Assembly (NCBI GenBank): GCA_964035775.1
Contig: OZ038317.1
Span: 12,401,655 to 12,465,654, forward strand
Length of the DNA stretch: 64,000 nucleotides
Direction: 5' to 3'
Source: Osedax frankpressi
Lineage: Eukaryota > Annelida > Polychaeta > Sabellida > Siboglinidae
Each line of letters begins with the position of its first letter. Position 1 is the first letter of the stretch. Below are positions 1 through 12,872 of this stretch, piece after piece. The notes under the pieces are model-generated. The model saw only the letters and a list, made by a program, of their open reading frames with translations, did no database searches and had not been told where the DNA came from. The translations under genes and the position numbers were made by a program.

Positions 1-1100
1 GAGTAAAATACATATCAAGTAGCTTCTAGTTTTTTTCTTCCAAAGACTCAGTAATCAATCGTTTAGATTTTCCAAAAGTTCCAGTATAGTTTAGGATACT
101 TTGAATAAAGGTTTATCTCTTATAAGAATAACTAAATATTTCCCAGTTTCAGTTTACCTCTAGTTATTTATCATTATTTCGTTGATAATTTATTCATTCG
201 TATCATGCTTTAAACAATAAAATTCCTTTTGTGAAGGACATGATGGAACATTTATTTTGGTTAAATTATATATGAATGGACATAGCAGCTTCATTAACAT
301 TTATTATATTCTAACTTTCTAGTCAATTATTAGTACCGAAATATCATAGCATAATATTCTCTTTCAAGGCGTATCCCTTGAACTCTATCATTTTCCTCGG
401 GGGGACTCAGAATCCAGTTTAAAAATAATCGGCGACATATGCACTGTCGAATCCTTGTCGTCACGTTTGCCTTAAAACTGTATTATCTGCATACATTAAA
501 CGCATGTAAGTCTTTTAGCATTGCAACTAATATATGCGATAATGGTAAAGCATCAAATAGAATAAAAGTTTGTTAAATATAACGAAGTAATTGGTAGATC
601 TCTATTATGTATTTTGGTATCTTGAATTAAGCTTTCAAGAAGTAAGGTAGGTTCTTGAATACCATTCACTACATGCTTAAATCCTTTAGATATTTAGATA
701 TCTAGATATATTTACTGACTGCTTTGATTAGCCACTTTGATTAAAATAATAACACAGAAGGAAAGTTGGTTTAAGATTTGTAGGGTTATTTGGATCACCT
801 TTTTTGTGTATGAGAATAGTTTCACTCTTTTATATTGATAAAGAAAATATATTCTGTGGATTGTCTTAAGTATTAAGTAAAGTAAAGTTACATTGATTAT
901 TAATTTGCTCCAGGAAAAAAATACTCAAGCTTATTTATAAATATATATATATATAATTAAAATTAATTAGTGTCTAGTAATTACAACATGTTAGGAGTAA
1001 TGGTATATTACTATATTTAGACTATGTTACTATATATAGCATATATGTATATTTCTATATATAAAATATGTTCAAATATATCGAAAATGCTATATTTTAT
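1..1100. other. AT-rich stretch without a recognised gene
   Basis: Both strands were read and no exon, RNA gene or mobile-element end was recognised. A moderately GC-richer patch near 360-480 has no open frame that resembles a known family. Confidence 0.5.
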
Positions 1101-1119
1101 ATTTCTTCCTATATATAGA

Positions 1120-1530
1120 ATATTTTCTTATATAATATGTTCCTATATATAGAATATTTTCTTATATATAATATGTTCCTATATATAGAATATTTTCTTA
1201 TATATAATATGTTCCTATATATAGAATATTTTCTTATATATAATATGTTCCTATATATAGAATATTTTCTTATACAATATGTTCCTATATATAGAATATT
1301 TTCTTATATATAATATGTTCCTATATATAGAATATTTTCTTATACAATATGTTCCTATATATAGAATATTTTCTTATATAATATTTTCCTATATATAGAA
1401 TATTTTCTTATATACAATATGTTCCTATATATAGAATATGCTCATATGTATATTATATTTTTTCCTATATATAAAATATTTTATTATATATAGAATATCT
1501 TCCTATATATAGAATATGTTCTTATATATA
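1120..1530. repeat. AT minisatellite, about 30-bp unit
   Basis: About a dozen tandem copies of a unit of roughly 30 bp. Each copy joins TTCCTATATATAGAATATTT to TCTTATATAATATG. Copies differ by small TA length changes, and the array decays at both ends into similar TATA-rich sequence. Confidence 0.85.
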
Positions 1531-2016
1531 GTACCACATATATATAATTCCGTCATTATTTGACCTTTATTCGTGAAAATGTGATACCTCTCGTTAGACT
1601 TAACGACGAATGTAATTAACTATTGTGAATCAGTTATAACAGATATGTAAATAGATCTAATTAATTGACTTATACTGACTTCTACCGACTATATATTGCA
1701 TATATACTGAATATATACTGTCTACATATTGCATATATACTGCCTATATAATACCTATGTAATACCTGCATAATACCTACATAATTCTTATATAATGCTT
1801 ATATAATATCTATATACTATAGTATAATAACTTTATAGTTGAATAATTATATTTATTAAACGAACCTATTCTGCTTATCTTGTCTATTTAGAGATAAACA
1901 AAGCAAACACAGTGATACAATGGGTTTATAAAATGCAAACAATAAATGACCTAGATTTTGATGGGAATATCAATCTGTGCTGGAAGGTTATTACTTGGTT
2001 TTATATATTAATATAC

Positions 2017-2017
<1 letters not shown>

Positions 2018-2077
<60 letters not shown>

Positions 2078-2107
2078 TAATGTATATATATTTTAATATA
2101 TATATAT
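2018..2107. repeat. TA microsatellite
   Basis: A nearly pure TA dinucleotide run with a few G and T interruptions. Short open frames rich in Tyr and Ile here are repeat artefacts. Confidence 0.9.
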
Positions 2108-2238
2108 ACATATAACACCGAGGTAAATAAACTCGATTTATATCATTAAATTCAAATAATTATTAAGATTCAAACTTTCTTGTACAACACAATACCGATG
2201 TCCTATGGAGAGTAGATATGATCACACATTTTATGTTG

Positions 2239-2335
2239 TATAATGTACACTCTACAGTGTACAATGTACACTGTACACTGTACACTGTACGTCGTACAGT
2301 GTACACTGTACACTGTACGCCGTACAGTGTACAAA
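2239..2335. repeat. Palindromic GTACACTGTAC cluster, copy 1
   Basis: Tandem and inverted copies of GTACACTGTAC and TGTACAGTGTAC. The words are self-complementary, so the whole stretch can fold on itself. A second cluster of the same words lies at 2857-2960. Confidence 0.85.
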
Positions 2336-2436
2336 GTATACTAACATTAAATATTTTATAATTATTACGTAACTGGGTATTATTAATTTTGCTTTTAGAT
2401 GTCTTCGAGTGAATACAACTAATCTGAGTAAATATA

Positions 2437-2440
2437 TGCA

Positions 2441-2530
<90 letters not shown>

Positions 2531-2592
2531 GCATATATATATATATATATATATATGCATATACATATATATATATATATATATATATTAGT
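2437..2592. repeat. TA microsatellite
   Basis: A TA dinucleotide run of about 150 bp with occasional GCA and GTA interruptions. Confidence 0.9.
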
Positions 2593-2856
2593 AACATATT
2601 TGTTAGTAGCTAGTATTATTATAATCATAGTATGATACAATACTAAAATATCCTACATACTTTCATACAAACCTTCACCATCCCCTAAATAACTAAAATG
2701 CTATCACAATGCTGGTACATCACAATGATGGTACTCTAACCCTTATTTAATTGCATATACTAACCACTTCAAACGCATTACCTATATCATCACTTACCCC
2801 CGTAGACCCCTGGTGCCTAAATAATGGATACACCGACATAAACCATCATTGACCAC

Positions 2857-2960
2857 CCCGTACAGTGTACAGTACACGATGTACACCGTATAGTATATAG
2901 TGCACTATGTACACTGTACAGTGTACACTATACACTGTACAGTGTACACTGTACACTGTC
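2857..2960. repeat. Palindromic GTACACTGTAC cluster, copy 2
   Basis: Second group of TGTACAGTGTACACTGTAC words, about 520 bp after the first. Both clusters are built from the same self-complementary 10-11-mers, which suggests local spread of one motif. Confidence 0.85.
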
Positions 2961-3194
2961 CACCCTTTATATGATCGCATGCCTATACATAGACCCTACA
3001 TGTGCTCACTTACACACATCTTGAATAATAGTATTGTACTTATATTAACGCCGTGCAATCGATTCTTTATAAAACCATTAGATATATTGAATATAAGGTA
3101 TTTAGTCAATTATAGGAATCGTTCTTTACTCGTCTTCACTAATTCCTGGTACATTTATAAATAGCAGTACGGTGGGCTTACCGTGAATCTGTCT

Positions 3195-3394
3195 NNNNNN
3201 NNNNNNNNNNNNNNNNNNNNNNNNNNNNNNNNNNNNNNNNNNNNNNNNNNNNNNNNNNNNNNNNNNNNNNNNNNNNNNNNNNNNNNNNNNNNNNNNNNNN
3301 NNNNNNNNNNNNNNNNNNNNNNNNNNNNNNNNNNNNNNNNNNNNNNNNNNNNNNNNNNNNNNNNNNNNNNNNNNNNNNNNNNNNNNNNNNNNNN
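3195..3394. other. Assembly gap of 200 N
   Basis: Exactly 200 unknown bases next to the 12-bp satellite. The round length suggests a placeholder, so the true size of the satellite is not known. Confidence 0.98.
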
Positions 3395-6300
3395 AAACTA
3401 TAATTTAAACTATAATTTAAACTATAATTTAAACTATAATTTAAACTATAATTTAAACTATAATTTAAACTATAATTTAAACTATAATTTAAACTATAAT
3501 TTAAACTATAATTTAAACTATAATTTAAACTATAATTTAAACTATAATTTAAACTATAATTTAAACTATAATTTAAACTATAATTTAAACTATAATTTAA
3601 ACTATAATTTAAACTATAATTTAAACTATAATTTAAACTATAATTTAAACTATAATTTAAACTATAATTTAAACTATAATTTAAACTATAATTTAAACTA
3701 TAATTTAAACTATAATTTAAACTATAATTTAAACTATAATTTAAACTATAATTTAAACTATAATTTAAACTATAATTTAAACTATAATTTAAACTATAAT
3801 TTAAACTATAATTTAAACTATAATTTAAACTATAATTTAAACTATAATTTAAACTATAATTTAAACTATAATTTAAACTATAATTTAAACTATAATTTAA
3901 ACTATAATTTAAACTATAATTTAAACTATAATTTAAACTATAATTTAAACTATAATTTAAACTATAATTTAAACTATAATTTAAACTATAATTTAAACTA
4001 TAATTTAAACTATAATTTAAACTATAATTTAAACTATAATTTAAACTATAATTTAAACTATAATTTAAACTATAATTTAAACTATAATTTAAACTATAAT
4101 TTAAACTATAATTTAAACTATACTTTAAACTATACTTTAAACTATACTTTAAACTATACTTTAAACTATACTTTAAACTATACTTTAAACTATACTTTAA
4201 ACTATACTTTAAACTATACTTTAAACTATACTTTAAACTATACTTTAAACTATACTTTAAACTATACTTTAAACTATACTTTAAACTATACTTTAAACTA
4301 TACTTTAAACTATACTTTAAACTATACTTTAAACTATACTTTAAACTATACTTTAAACTATACTTTAAACTATACTTTAAACTATACTTTAAACTATACT
4401 TTAAACTATACTTTAAACTATACTTTAAACTATACTTTAAACTATACTTTAAACTATACTTTAAACTATACTTTAAACTATACTTTAAACTATACTTTAA
4501 ACTATACTTTAAACTATACTTTAAACTATACTTTAAACTATACTTTAAACTATACTTTAAACTATACTTTAAACTATACTTTAAACTATACTTTAAACTA
4601 TACTTTAAACTATACTTTAAACTATACTTTAAACTATACTTTAAACTATACTTTAAACTATACTTTAAACTATACTTTAAACTATACTTTAAACTATACT
4701 TTAAACTATACTTTAAACTATACTTTAAACTATACTTTAAACTATACTTTAAACTATACTTTAAACTATACTTTAAACTATACTTTAAACTATACTTTAA
4801 ACTATACTTTAAACTATACTTTAAACTATACTTTAAACTATACTTTAAACTATACTTTAAACTATACTTTAAACTATACTTTAAACTATACTTTAAACTA
4901 TACTTTAAACTATACTTTAAACTATACTTTAAACTATACTTTAAACTATACTTTAAACTATACTTTAAACTATACTTTAAACTATACTTTAAACTATACT
5001 TTAAACTATACTTTAAACTATACTTTAAACTATACTTTAAACTATACTTTAAACTATACTTTAAACTATACTTTAAACTATACTTTAAACTATACTTTAA
5101 ACTATACTTTAAACTATACTTTAAACTATACTTTAAACTATACTTTAAACTATACTTTAAACTATACTTTAAACTATACTTTAAACTATACTTTAAACTA
5201 TACTTTAAACTATACTTTAAACTATACTTTAAACTATACTTTAAACTATACTTTAAACTATACTTTAAACTATACTTTAAACTATACTTTAAACTATACT
5301 TTAAACTATACTTTAAACTATACTTTAAACTATACTTTAAACTATACTTTAAACTATACTTTAAACTATACTTTAAACTATACTTTAAACTATACTTTAA
5401 ACTATACTTTAAACTATACTTTAAACTATACTTTAAACTATACTTTAAACTATACTTTAAACTATACTTTAAACTATACTTTAAACTATACTTTAAACTA
5501 TACTTTAAACTATACTTTAAACTATACTTTAAACTATACTTTAAACTATACTTTAAACTATACTTTAAACTATACTTTAAACTATACTTTAAACTATACT
5601 TTAAACTATACTTTAAACTATACTTTAAACTATACTTTAAACTATACTTTAAACTATACTTTAAACTATACTTTAAACTATACTTTAAACTATACTTTAA
5701 ACTATACTTTAAACTATACTTTAAACTATACTTTAAACTATACTTTAAACTATACTTTAAACTATACTTTAAACTATACTTTAAACTATACTTTAAACTA
5801 TACTTTAAACTATACTTTAAACTATACTTTAAACTATACTTTAAACTATACTTTAAACTATACTTTAAACTATACTTTAAACTATACTTTAAACTATACT
5901 TTAAACTATACTTTAAACTATACTTTAAACTATACTTTAAACTATACTTTAAACTATACTTTAAACTATACTTTAAACTATACTTTAAACTATACTTTAA
6001 ACTATACTTTAAACTATACTTTAAACTATACTTTAAACTATACTTTAAACTATACTTTAAACTATACTTTAAACTATACTTTAAACTATACTTTAAACTA
6101 TACTTTAAACTATACTTTAAACTATACTTTAAACTATACTTTAAACTATACTTTAAACTATACTTTAAACTATACTTTAAACTATACTTTAAACTATACT
6201 TTAAACTATACTTTAAACTATACTTTAAACTATACTTTAAACTATACTTTAAACTATACTTTAAACTATACTTTAAACTATACTTTAAACTATACTTTAA

Positions 6301-9230
6301 ACTATACTTTAAACTATACTTTAAACTATACTTTAAACTATACTTTAAACTATACTTTAAACTATACTTTAAACTATACTTTAAACTATACTTTAAACTA
6401 TACTTTAAACTATACTTTAAACTATACTTTAAACTATACTTTAAACTATACTTTAAACTATACTTTAAACTATACTTTAAACTATACTTTAAACTATACT
6501 TTAAACTATACTTTAAACTATACTTTAAACTATACTTTAAACTATACTTTAAACTATACTTTAAACTATACTTTAAACTATACTTTAAACTATACTTTAA
6601 ACTATACTTTAAACTATACTTTAAACTATACTTTAAACTATACTTTAAACTATACTTTAAACTATACTTTAAACTATACTTTAAACTATACTTTAAACTA
6701 TACTTTAAACTATACTTTAAACTATACTTTAAACTATACTTTAAACTATACTTTAAACTATACTTTAAACTATACTTTAAACTATACTTTAAACTATACT
6801 TTAAACTATACTTTAAACTATACTTTAAACTATACTTTAAACTATACTTTAAACTATACTTTAAACTATACTTTAAACTATACTTTAAACTATACTTTAA
6901 ACTATACTTTAAACTATACTTTAAACTATACTTTAAACTATACTTTAAACTATACTTTAAACTATACTTTAAACTATACTTTAAACTATACTTTAAACTA
7001 TACTTTAAACTATACTTTAAACTATACTTTAAACTATACTTTAAACTATACTTTAAACTATACTTTAAACTATACTTTAAACTATACTTTAAACTATACT
7101 TTAAACTATACTTTAAACTATACTTTAAACTATACTTTAAACTATACTTTAAACTATACTTTAAACTATACTTTAAACTATACTTTAAACTATACTTTAA
7201 ACTATACTTTAAACTATACTTTAAACTATACTTTAAACTATACTTTAAACTATACTTTAAACTATACTTTAAACTATACTTTAAACTATACTTTAAACTA
7301 TACTTTAAACTATACTTTAAACTATACTTTAAACTATACTTTAAACTATACTTTAAACTATACTTTAAACTATACTTTAAACTATACTTTAAACTATACT
7401 TTAAACTATACTTTAAACTATACTTTAAACTATACTTTAAACTATACTTTAAACTATACTTTAAACTATACTTTAAACTATACTTTAAACTATACTTTAA
7501 ACTATACTTTAAACTATACTTTAAACTATACTTTAAACTATACTTTAAACTATACTTTAAACTATACTTTAAACTATACTTTAAACTATACTTTAAACTA
7601 TACTTTAAACTATACTTTAAACTATACTTTAAACTATACTTTAAACTATACTTTAAACTATACTTTAAACTATACTTTAAACTATACTTTAAACTATACT
7701 TTAAACTATACTTTAAACTATACTTTAAACTATACTTTAAACTATACTTTAAACTATACTTTAAACTATACTTTAAACTATACTTTAAACTATACTTTAA
7801 ACTATACTTTAAACTATACTTTAAACTATACTTTAAACTATACTTTAAACTATACTTTAAACTATACTTTAAACTATACTTTAAACTATACTTTAAACTA
7901 TACTTTAAACTATACTTTAAACTATACTTTAAACTATACTTTAAACTATACTTTAAACTATACTTTAAACTATACTTTAAACTATACTTTAAACTATACT
8001 TTAAACTATACTTTAAACTATACTTTAAACTATACTTTAAACTATACTTTAAACTATACTTTAAACTATACTTTAAACTATACTTTAAACTATACTTTAA
8101 ACTATACTTTAAACTATACTTTAAACTATACTTTAAACTATACTTTAAACTATACTTTAAACTATACTTTAAACTATACTTTAAACTATACTTTAAACTA
8201 TACTTTAAACTATACTTTAAACTATACTTTAAACTATACTTTAAACTATACTTTAAACTATACTTTAAACTATACTTTAAACTATACTTTAAACTATACT
8301 TTAAACTATACTTTAAACTATACTTTAAACTATACTTTAAACTATACTTTAAACTATACTTTAAACTATACTTTAAACTATACTTTAAACTATACTTTAA
8401 ACTATACTTTAAACTATACTTTAAACTATACTTTAAACTATACTTTAAACTATACTTTAAACTATACTTTAAACTATACTTTAAACTATACTTTAAACTA
8501 TACTTTAAACTATACTTTAAACTATACTTTAAACTATACTTTAAACTATACTTTAAACTATACTTTAAACTATACTTTAAACTATACTTTAAACTATACT
8601 TTAAACTATACTTTAAACTATACTTTAAACTATACTTTAAACTATACTTTAAACTATACTTTAAACTATACTTTAAACTATACTTTAAACTATACTTTAA
8701 ACTATACTTTAAACTATACTTTAAACTATACTTTAAACTATACTTTAAACTATACTTTAAACTATACTTTAAACTATACTTTAAACTATACTTTAAACTA
8801 TACTTTAAACTATACTTTAAACTATACTTTAAACTATACTTTAAACTATACTTTAAACTATACTTTAAACTATACTTTAAACTATACTTTAAACTATACT
8901 TTAAACTATACTTTAAACTATACTTTAAACTATACTTTAAACTATACTTTAAACTATACTTTAAACTATACTTTAAACTATACTTTAAACTATAATTTAA
9001 ACTATAATTTAAACTATAATTTAAACTAATAATTTAAGCTATACATTAAACAATACTCAACATATACTTTAGACTATACTTTAAACTATACTTTAAACTA
9101 ACTTTAAATTATACTTTAATCTATACTTTACAATATACTTTATTCTCTAATTTAAACTATACTTTAAACTATACTTTACACTATACTTTAAACTAAACTT
9201 TAGACTATAATTTAAGCTATACTTTAAACT
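3395..9230. repeat. 12-bp satellite TTTAAACTATAM
   Basis: About 470 head-to-tail copies of a 12-bp unit. The first 60 or so read TTTAAACTATAA (to about 4117), the next 400 or so read TTTAAACTATAC, and a last few return to the first form. I see no other mismatch until about 9027, after which the array decays over about 200 bp. The unit is a multiple of three without a stop in one frame, so it gives a long false open frame of repeating Leu-Asn-Tyr-Asn/Thr; this is not a protein gene. Confidence 0.97.
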
Positions 9231-9935
9231 ACATTTATTATATATATAACACGTAAATATATTCGAATTTAATAAAGTTATAATTTATATATATATATAA
9301 TATATGTGTGTATTATGTTATATTATATATACATAATATTACAATTATTACACAATATAAAAAATGAAATCGAATGTATTAATTAATTAATTAATTAAGT
9401 ATTATATTAACATTACTATTAGAAGTGTATACATTTATTAACTGCATAATACTGGCATATCATAATTATATGAATTGAAGGTATATCAGTATACAATTCA
9501 AAACAATTCATTAAATGTTTCCATCCTATACTAGTCATAATTTTGTACAGAATATAATTGATTTAACTAATAATATATTACAAATAAATTAAGTTCAATT
9601 ATTAATATGAATATTATACTTTTAAATCTATAATTGATGACATATTTGAAAATAAGTGAAATAATATTGACATTAAACCCAATATTACCTAGTAATCTTG
9701 GATTAAACTATATTGTGTACAATTTATAGATTTATAATTTGGAAAATTATAAACTATAAAATGATCTATAATTCTATCCGTATATAATTATATCCCATGG
9801 TTATATAAATAAATAAATTATTATAAAGATTTAAGTTTTATATCAGGACAATTATCTATAATTATAATTATTATATCTATATATATATATATATTCTTGG
9901 TTTACGAATTTCAGCTATCGTCAATATATATTTTT
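9231..9935. other. AT-rich spacer, no gene seen
   Basis: TA-rich sequence with short ATTA repeats near 9379. No coding or structural feature was recognised. Confidence 0.5.
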
Positions 9936-10330
9936 CTATTCAATATCATTTATCGAATAATTGCAGATGGTAGCCAGGATTAGAAATTCCGCGGTGAACA
10001 GGCTGGTGGCAATCGCTATGCGAGTGGACTCCTTATACGCCCGCCATAGACGCGGCGCGTCGTCGCGTAGCAACCACCGCTGCAGCGTAACCCGGCGTCG
10101 CGACATATCGACGCACGCGTAACGCCCGAGGTGTTCGGAGAGCATCGGCTGCAACAACAGTACGCGTCCGTACGAGCTGCCGTTACCAGGCAATCGAGGC
10201 ACGCGTATCCACTCGACGTCGCCAGACGTCTCTCCGCAGTCGAGCGAAACCGTCGAACCTATTCGCGCGACGAATATGCTTTCCCGGACGCCTTTACTAC
10301 GATGGTCGGAGGTATGATATGTGAACACTA
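9936..10330 (-). CDS. Last exon of an Ig-domain single-pass membrane protein (partial)
   Basis: A minus-strand frame of 130 codons in a sharply GC-richer island. It encodes most of one immunoglobulin-like domain: first Cys in VSLDC, core Trp in VEWIRV, then GRVLLLQPMLSEHLGRYACV carrying the L-x-x-Y-x-C signature with the second Cys. A basic stretch follows, then a hydrophobic segment (IAIATSLFTAEFLILATIC) and a six-residue tail before the stop. This suggests a type I surface protein with almost no cytoplasmic tail. A splice acceptor (ACCATAG) sits at about 10331 just before the open frame, so the first Met in frame need not be the start. Signal peptide and earlier exons were not found upstream. 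The exact family is not recognised. Confidence 0.6.
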
Positions 10331-10713
10331 TGGTATTACTCTATATATAGGATATATCCGTATACTAATAAATAAAACTATCATATGACATTTATAATAG
10401 TATATACTAAAGTATACTGAAAATCATTGTTAGCTATCTATGGCATTAATTATTTAATTTGGAATTGGCCTCAACAGTTACTCATAAGTAAAAATCTTAC
10501 CATAATATTAATATCATATTTAAATATATTGTAAAGACATATCAATATCCAGTTCCTAATAGCTTTCTCTTTGTATTCAACAACTGCGCTAACAATGAAA
10601 TATAACAACATCAAAGTAAATAACTCGAGTTACTCCCTCATAAACAAAGCATCTCTAGCGCCTAAACGTATATACGTCATGTATACTACACATACTGGTC
10701 TATCCTGGTGCAC

Positions 10714-10879
10714 ATGTCTCCCAACAGTTTACTGCACAAGTTCTTAGACCCGGAGTTATTGATTCTTGTGAACATCACTAAAGCGAACAATCTGCAAACG
10801 GTTCCGAATATTGGTTTCAGAAAAATGGCATTAGTAAACGTTGGATTAACTGCGACCAGTGGTATAGTGGTGGGAGATA
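10714..10879 (+). CDS. Possible first exon of an MPV17/PXMP2-like gene (partial)
   Basis: An open stretch starting MSPNSLLHKFLDPELL and ending with a donor-like GTATGT after 10879, phase 1. The end of the translation, FRKMALVNVGLTATSGIVVGD, resembles the first membrane helix of the MPV17/PXMP2 family of organelle inner-membrane channels, which typically reads LLxTNxxxxxxLxxxGD. The stretch is richer in G+C than its surroundings. The following exons were not found, and the reverse strand is also open (10686-10952), so this is tentative. It could be an exon of another gene or chance open sequence. Confidence 0.35.
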
Positions 10880-10959
10880 GTATGTATCTCTGAAGATATG
10901 CCTCTCTGAAGTAAGTTAAAAAATAATATATATTATAATATCGTATATGCATAGTAGTG

Positions 10960-12120
10960 TGTTATATGGATCGGAAGATAATCGGACTTAAGTAATAGTT
11001 TTGTGATAGGGTCAATATATGATATATTAAAGAATTTTATTTATGGTTGATTTAATTCTAATTATCATATGTAGATTTAACTGGGTGATTTTTTACTATT
11101 AGAGTTTGTTCGTTCTATTTTTGAAGAAGAAATTATATGACAGATGTGGATAAGTATATGTAAGAGTTATGAGGTTGGTATATTTATGAGAGGCATCCAG
11201 TTTATCTGCAAGTTTAAATAAGTATATTGCCACTGCCCAATTATGTGACATTTATAATATAGTATTACGCATGTAGATTAGATTTATATATTCCAAGACA
11301 CTCTATGAATTTCTTACATATAGTTTGAAAGTGATTGGAAATATATTATCTTTCAAATGCTAATGTTCAATGTAAATTATTTATTCCAAGCCTTAAAGTA
11401 TATCAAGAGGATTCGTGATGAAGAATTAAGTATTTAATTGTTAATTAAGTATGTTTATATTAAGAATATTAAATATGGTTAAATTTAGTATATAAGTGTA
11501 GTTGCACGAATCAATTATATATGCATTTAAGTTAATATCACTTATTTATATATGTATATATATATATTTTTTATTTATATCGAACCCATTATAAGAATAA
11601 ATCATATTAGAATAAATAATATAAATATTTAATTTTAATATTTTCAATATTAAATTTCTTTTTTATAATAACAATATAATGTTAATATTTACAATATTAA
11701 TATTATTCTCTTATAAGTTCTCTATCTTATAAAATGGCTTCATATATATTAGGATATTCAACTCTCGGAAAGTTCAAACATAAACCATGAAAATACTTTC
11801 TTATACGTTGCATGAGATCAGTCTAATTTCATATAATACTTATGATTATATAATTTTTCACAAAGCAATGCAATTAATTATTAATATTAGTTTTATACAT
11901 CAATATGTGATTATCCCAGCTATAGCTCTTCAAAGTACTTATATTACGATTCTATAGACCTTAAAGGTCACTGGTACTTTTCTGTATATATCTCGGCCAT
12001 CATAATTCTCGTTTGATGAATTCACAATAAAATATTCAAAAAATACTTGACTATATATAGAGATCAACAATAAGACTAGCATAATACTAAATACAAAATA
12101 TGGAAAGGTCACTGTTTTCT
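10960..12120. other. AT-rich stretch, no gene seen
   Basis: No exon or structured RNA recognised. If the MPV17-like exon is real, this would be intron. Confidence 0.4.
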
Positions 12121-12129
12121 AAAGTAATA

Positions 12130-12183
12130 CAAATTTGTACTAATTTCCAATTATACTTCGTATAATGTACACAAAACTATTAC
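12130..12183 (+). repeat. 53-bp direct repeat, copy 1
   Basis: A word running from CAAATTTGTACTAATTTCC to ACACAAAACTATTA occurs here and again, apparently identical, at about 12720-12773. Both copies are followed within about 15 bp by TAC trinucleotide runs. The shared word plus microsatellite tail suggests one short mobile or duplicated unit. Confidence 0.8.
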
Positions 12184-12719
12184 TAACTGCAAACTACTAG
12201 TACTACTACTACAAATACTACTACAATTTCTGGACAACTTGTCATTGTCCCATTTATTATTTCAAAGAAACTTTGGCTGGGCTTCACCATTTAGGGATTG
12301 TTCGACAAATGATGAACATCGATAGTAATGTACGAGTAGGGATTTACGTATAAAAACAAACAACAATAATAATAAAAGGTAAAGAGATGTATTAATAATA
12401 ACACGGCGGTGTGAAATCGTATTGAAATATGTGAAGGTAGGTATAATAATAATATATGATGGAAAGTTAACGTGGTAATGTGGTGTAGTTAATTTTAGCG
12501 GTAGGGTATAATAAATGATTAAAGTTTGGTTCTCTAGTTTCGCACAACACCTAATCAGTCCTTGGTGTACGTAATAAGCCTATGTCGCTCGCATGCAGTA
12601 TATGTATGCTCGTGCACCACCTTCCAACGTTCGAATCGTGATTAATTCTTTTACCGATGCTGACATTCCGAGGCTATTCAGGAGCGCATCTGACCGAGGG
12701 GCGAGTTGCCCACGGTTAC

Positions 12720-12773
12720 CCAAATTTGTACTAATTTCCAATTATACTTCGTATAATGTACACAAAACTATTA
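12720..12773 (+). repeat. 53-bp direct repeat, copy 2
   Basis: Second copy of the 12130 word, about 590 bp downstream in the same orientation, again leading into a TAC microsatellite. The intervening 540 bp includes a GC-richer patch (12540-12720) that has no recognised coding function. Confidence 0.8.
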
Positions 12774-12781
12774 ATAAATGC

Positions 12782-12872
12782 ACACTTCTACTACTACTAC
12801 TACTACTACTACTACAAATACTACTACTACCACCACTACTACTACTACTACTACTACTGCTACTACTACTTT
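12782..12872 (+). repeat. TAC/CTA trinucleotide microsatellite
   Basis: Interrupted (TAC)n run. Apparent Leu, Tyr and Thr homopolymer frames come only from the repeat. Confidence 0.9.

Noticed and set aside
3183-9029. Open frame of over 1,900 codons on the plus strand
   Set aside because: It is the 12-bp satellite read through; the protein would be an endless four-residue repeat and the start lies before an N gap.
10686-10952. Minus-strand frame of 88 codons as an upstream exon of the Ig gene
   Set aside because: Its donor leaves phase 2, while the Ig exon needs phase 1, and it shows no signal peptide or Ig motif. The plus-strand reading looks more protein-like.
12540-12720. tRNA-derived SINE, suggested by GTTCGAATC near 12630
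   Set aside because: The B-box-like word is present, but no A-box at the proper distance or tRNA fold could be found on either strand.
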